Source: Karalla daura (lineage: Eukaryota; Chordata; Actinopteri; Chaetodontiformes; Leiognathidae). Taken from it: DNA of 64,000 bases. The stretch spans positions 1,427,001-1,491,000 of the forward strand of contig CM055188.1 in NCBI GenBank assembly GCA_029224185.1. The letters run 5' to 3'. A program made the position numbers and the translations under genes. The notes under the pieces were generated by a model. The model saw only the letters and a program-made list of their open reading frames with translations, searched no databases and had not been told where the DNA came from. Positions 60,987-64,000 of the stretch are shown here, piece by piece. The stretch's first letter is position 1, and every line of letters starts with the position of its first letter.

Positions 60987-63517
60987 AGCGAAATTTCGGT
61001 CGAGCGTATCTCGAGAAGCGCTGATCGCAGACACACAAACCATACATCAAAACGTGCGGCTCGGCCCCGGCAAGTGTGCTTTCCTTCGACCCCGACAAAA
61101 TTCCAGTTTTTGGCCCCGCCAGGGGCCAAAAACTGGCAAAAATCAGTTAATTGGCCGCTGTGGCCAAACCATCCAGATTCTGGACAAGTTAAAAAGAAGA
61201 ATTGTTCGGGACGCTCTCCCGCACGCGTTGGTATATAGCAGCCTAAAAATTGACAAAGATTGACGAAAAAATAACACTTTTTCGCCAAAAAGTGCTCAGA
61301 AAGAGCAAAAAATCCCATAAGAAATGAATGGGAAAAACCAGAAAATTCAAAAAATCGCCCTCAAACAAACATTCGCTGCCAAGTCATACGTTGTCGTACA
61401 AAATTCGTTCAAACTTCAAAACGTAGGAAAACTTGTCGTCTCTGCCCGTACCCGACAGCGTGTTGATACCTTGTGTCGCTTTTCATCCAGACCGTCTCAA
61501 AAACACGTGGGTTTGCCGTTTTTTGAAAAGTTAGAGTGGGGAGAGACCAACTGTCAGAGTGCGGGATGACTGAAAAATCACCTCTCATTTTGCTCTTTTC
61601 ACGCTGCTCCCGGCCAAACCGTAAGCAGTAGACAAATTCTTTTTTCCAGTTTTGTAGGCAAATTTGTGCTCTCTCGTGCGATGCCGGCCATAAACCTGAG
61701 CGCTTTGTAAAATTTAAACGGCGAGCCTCAGAGTCAGGCCAGCGCAGCCTCTTCTCTCCATAAGCCCCCATTCATTTTCCAACCGCTGCGATCAAAGTTA
61801 AACTTTACACTTCTACTCGTGACTGTGGCCTCAGTTTTCATCATACACACACCAAATCGCATCAGGGCGTTCCTCAGACTGTCCCCTGCGTGACGGTGTG
61901 TTCGTATTGCAGATAGGTGCAAGTGTTGTCTCCCTAGAGCCAAATGTTTAGCACTTGGGCAATTTCGCTTTTTCCCATAAGAATGAATGGGGAAATCGGA
62001 ACGCCTCAAACAAAAATGCACTACGTCGCCATACTTTGAGGTAGAAACTTCATTTTAATTTCAAAAATTCAAGAAACTTGTGGTCTGTCTATGTACCGAC
62101 TTTCGTGTTGATAGCTTGTACCGTTTTTCACCAGCACTTTGTCAAACACACTTTGGTCAAAATGACACAGACCAAGGGTCTGCAGACTGTCGCCGTCGTC
62201 ATGGCAACCGCAGCTTTATATGGGGCCCTTATGGAAAAAAACCTTTAAATCGCGACTGTGGGCAAACGATCCAGATTCTGGACAAGTTGAATAGAAGATT
62301 TGTTCGGGACGCTCTCCCGCACGCGTTGGTGTATAACAATCCGAAATCGGACAAAGATTGACGAAAAAATAACACTTTTTGGCTAAAAAGTTTTCCGAAG
62401 GAGCAAAAAATCCCATAAGAAATGAATGGGAAAATCCAGAAAATTCAAAAAATCACCCTCAAACAAACATTCGCTGTAAAGCCGTGCGTTGATGTAGAAA
62501 CTTCATTCAAACTCCAAAACGCAGGAAAACTTGTCGTCTCTGCCCGTACCCGACAGCGTGACGATACCTTGTATGGTTTTTCATCCAGGCCGTCTCAAAA
62601 ACACGTGGGTTTGGCGTTTTCGATGCAGCTCGAGTGGGGAGAGACCAACTGTCAATTTGGGATCGCTGAAGAATCACTTCTCATTTTGCTCTTTTCACGC
62701 TGCTCCCGGCCAAACCGTAAGCAGTAGACAAATTCTTTTTTCCACTTTTGTAGGCAAATTTGTGCTCTCTCGTGCGATGCTGGCCATAAACCTGAGCGCT
62801 TTGTAAAATTTAAACGGCGAACCTCAGAGTCAGGCCAGCGCAGCCTCTTCTCTCCATAAGCCCCCATTCATTTTCCAACCACTGCGATCAAAGTTAAACT
62901 TTACACTTCTACTCGCGACTGTGGCCTCAGTTTTCATCGTACACACACCAAATCGCATCAGGGCGTTCCTCAGACTGTCCCCTGCGTGATGGTGTGTTCG
63001 AATTGCAGATAGGTGCAAGTGTTGTCTCCCTAGAGCCATATGTTTAGCACTTGGCCAATTTTGCTTTTTCCCATAAGAATGAATGGGGAAATCGGAACGC
63101 CTCAAACAAAAATGCGCTACGTCGCCATACTTTGAGGTAGAAACTTCATTTTAATTTCAAAAATTCAAGAAACTTGTGGTCTGTCAGTGTACCGGGTTTC
63201 ATGTCGATAGCTTGTATCGTTTTTCACCAGCACCTTCTCAAAGCTCATTTGGTGAATTCCCTGCTTCTCTCTCTCCCCTGCTGACAGTGTCCTGCTGGAG
63301 CAGGCTGACTGATGACCTCATACAGACAGACAAACACTTCAGGCACACTCACACACACACTCGGTCTCTCTCATGCATGCATGTTAATACAAAGTTATGG
63401 CCGAAAAGAGCAATTCTCCTTCGGCTTTGGCCGGGGGGGGGGTGGGCAGCTAGTGACTCGATGGTGGGCACAGGTTTCGGAGCACTCTCGAAATTTCAGC
63501 GCGCTGGAATTTTCTAG
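60987..63517 (+). repeat. Array unit U25 (A+B, full tail)
   Basis: Head has GAGAAGCGCTG in place of GAGAACCGCTG. Its tail (from 63334) has a compact G-run of ten or so followed by TGGGCAGC, missing the usual TTGGGG. Confidence 0.92.
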
Positions 63518-63530
63518 TTATTATTATTAT

Positions 63531-64000
63531 AGCGAAATTTCGGTCGAGCGTATCTCGAGAACCGCTGATCGCAGACACACAAACCATACATCAAAACGTG
63601 CGGCTCGGCCCCGGCAAGTGTGCTTTCCTTCGACCCCGACAAAATTCCAGTTTTTGGCCCCGCCAGGGGCCAAAAACTGGCAAAAATCAGTTAATTGGCC
63701 GCTGTGGCCAAACCATCCAGATTCTGGACAAGTTAAAAAGAAGAATTGTTCGGGACGCTCTCCCGCACGCGTTGGTATATAGCAGCCTAAAAATTGACAA
63801 AGATTGACGAAAAAATAACACTTTTTAGCCAAAAAGTGCTCAGAAAGAGCAAAAAATCCCATAAGAAATGAATGGGAAAAACCAGAAAATTCAAAAAATC
63901 GCCCTCAAACAAACATTCGCTGCCAAGCCATACGTTGTCGTAGAAACTTCGTTCAAACTTCAAAACGCAGGAAAACTTGTCGTCTCTGCCCGTACCCGGC
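63531..64000 (+). repeat. Array unit U26 (cut by window edge)
   Basis: Head, hairpin with loop GCCA (63647-63680) and the start of sub-block P are present. The window ends inside block A, so the class of this copy and the right end of the array are unknown. Confidence 0.92.

Larger units (their letters stand above)
3548..64000 (+). repeat. Head-to-tail satellite array of a composite 1.4-3.6 kb unit (26 copies)
   Basis: Every copy starts with AGCGAAATTTCGG and ends with GGAATTTTCTAG, all in one orientation. Copies are separated by TT plus an ATT microsatellite and, before half of them, minisatellite monomers. Inside are block A and usually block B, related by a 1096-bp offset, and a shared tail. 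Copies differ by scattered substitutions and by whole-block gain or loss, as expected for unequal crossing-over and gene conversion. Open frames of 60-207 codons recur at the same place in every copy on both strands. A and B differ mostly at replacement positions in the best-conserved frame, so I read them as non-coding. The array continues past the window's right edge. Confidence 0.95.

Noticed and set aside
3548..64000. Tandem rRNA, 5S, snRNA or tRNA gene cluster
   Set aside because: No rRNA core motifs, no pol III A/B box pair at suitable spacing, and no tRNA cloverleaf were found. Unit structure and length classes do not fit these families.
3548..64000. Centromeric satellite
   Set aside because: The long composite unit and transposon-like ends do not require this. 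Nothing in the sequence, such as a CENP-B-like box that I could recognise, supports a centromere.

Overview
The window looks like vertebrate, most likely teleost fish, nuclear DNA. The evidence is a degraded non-LTR retrotransposon with a CAAGT-type 3' tail in the left flank, other dispersed-repeat fragments of fish type, AC microsatellites, and no dense gene content. I see no convincing protein-coding gene, rRNA, tRNA or CRISPR locus. The many open frames on both strands between 4 and 64 kb come from a homogenised repeat and should not be annotated as genes.

Layout. Positions 1-3547 are non-array flank: mostly unrecognised sequence, a minus-strand LINE remnant in two pieces (reverse-transcriptase fragment about 1382-1513; RT C-terminus plus 3' UTR about 882-1193) with a plus-strand dispersed-repeat fragment between them, a perfect 14-bp hairpin (2102-2134), an AC-rich microsatellite, a 17-bp tandem duplication, another probable dispersed repeat near 3069, and an AT-rich edge. 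From 3548 to the right end (over 60 kb) the window is one head-to-tail satellite array of 25 complete copies (U1-U25) plus one cut copy (U26), all in the same orientation.

Each copy reads: (i) 0-10 minisatellite monomers of about 43-70 bp starting AGTGCTCCGAAA; (ii) an ATT/TTA microsatellite; (iii) a hairpin-rich head with a 15-bp perfect inverted repeat; (iv) block A and usually block B, diverged duplicates offset by 1096 bp, each carrying two still older related sub-blocks (P and Q); (v) a 3' tail with a CA-rich tract, a hairpin, a long G-run, the motif TTTCGGAGCACT, a terminal stem-loop and CTAG, followed by TT. Copies come in four length classes: A only (about 1.44 kb, 6 copies), A+B (about 2.54 kb, 13), A+B with a shared roughly 440-bp deletion before the tail end (2.10 kb, 4), and A+B+B (3.64 kb, 2). 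Unequal exchange between the homologous Q blocks of A and B explains the 1096-bp steps.

Main hypothesis. The unit ends resemble a non-autonomous Helentron/Helitron2-type rolling-circle transposon: a 12-bp motif at the 5' end (AGTGCTCCGAAA), its exact inverted copy just inside the 3' end (TTTCGGAGCACT), a terminal 3' stem-loop abutting CTAG, TT at the junctions, and internal mini- and microsatellites. The array would then be a satellite seeded by such an element and reshaped by unequal crossing-over, conversion and amplification of its own 5' end. The inverted repeat, stem-loop and unit map are read directly from the sequence; the transposon identity is inference and needs a search for solitary copies.
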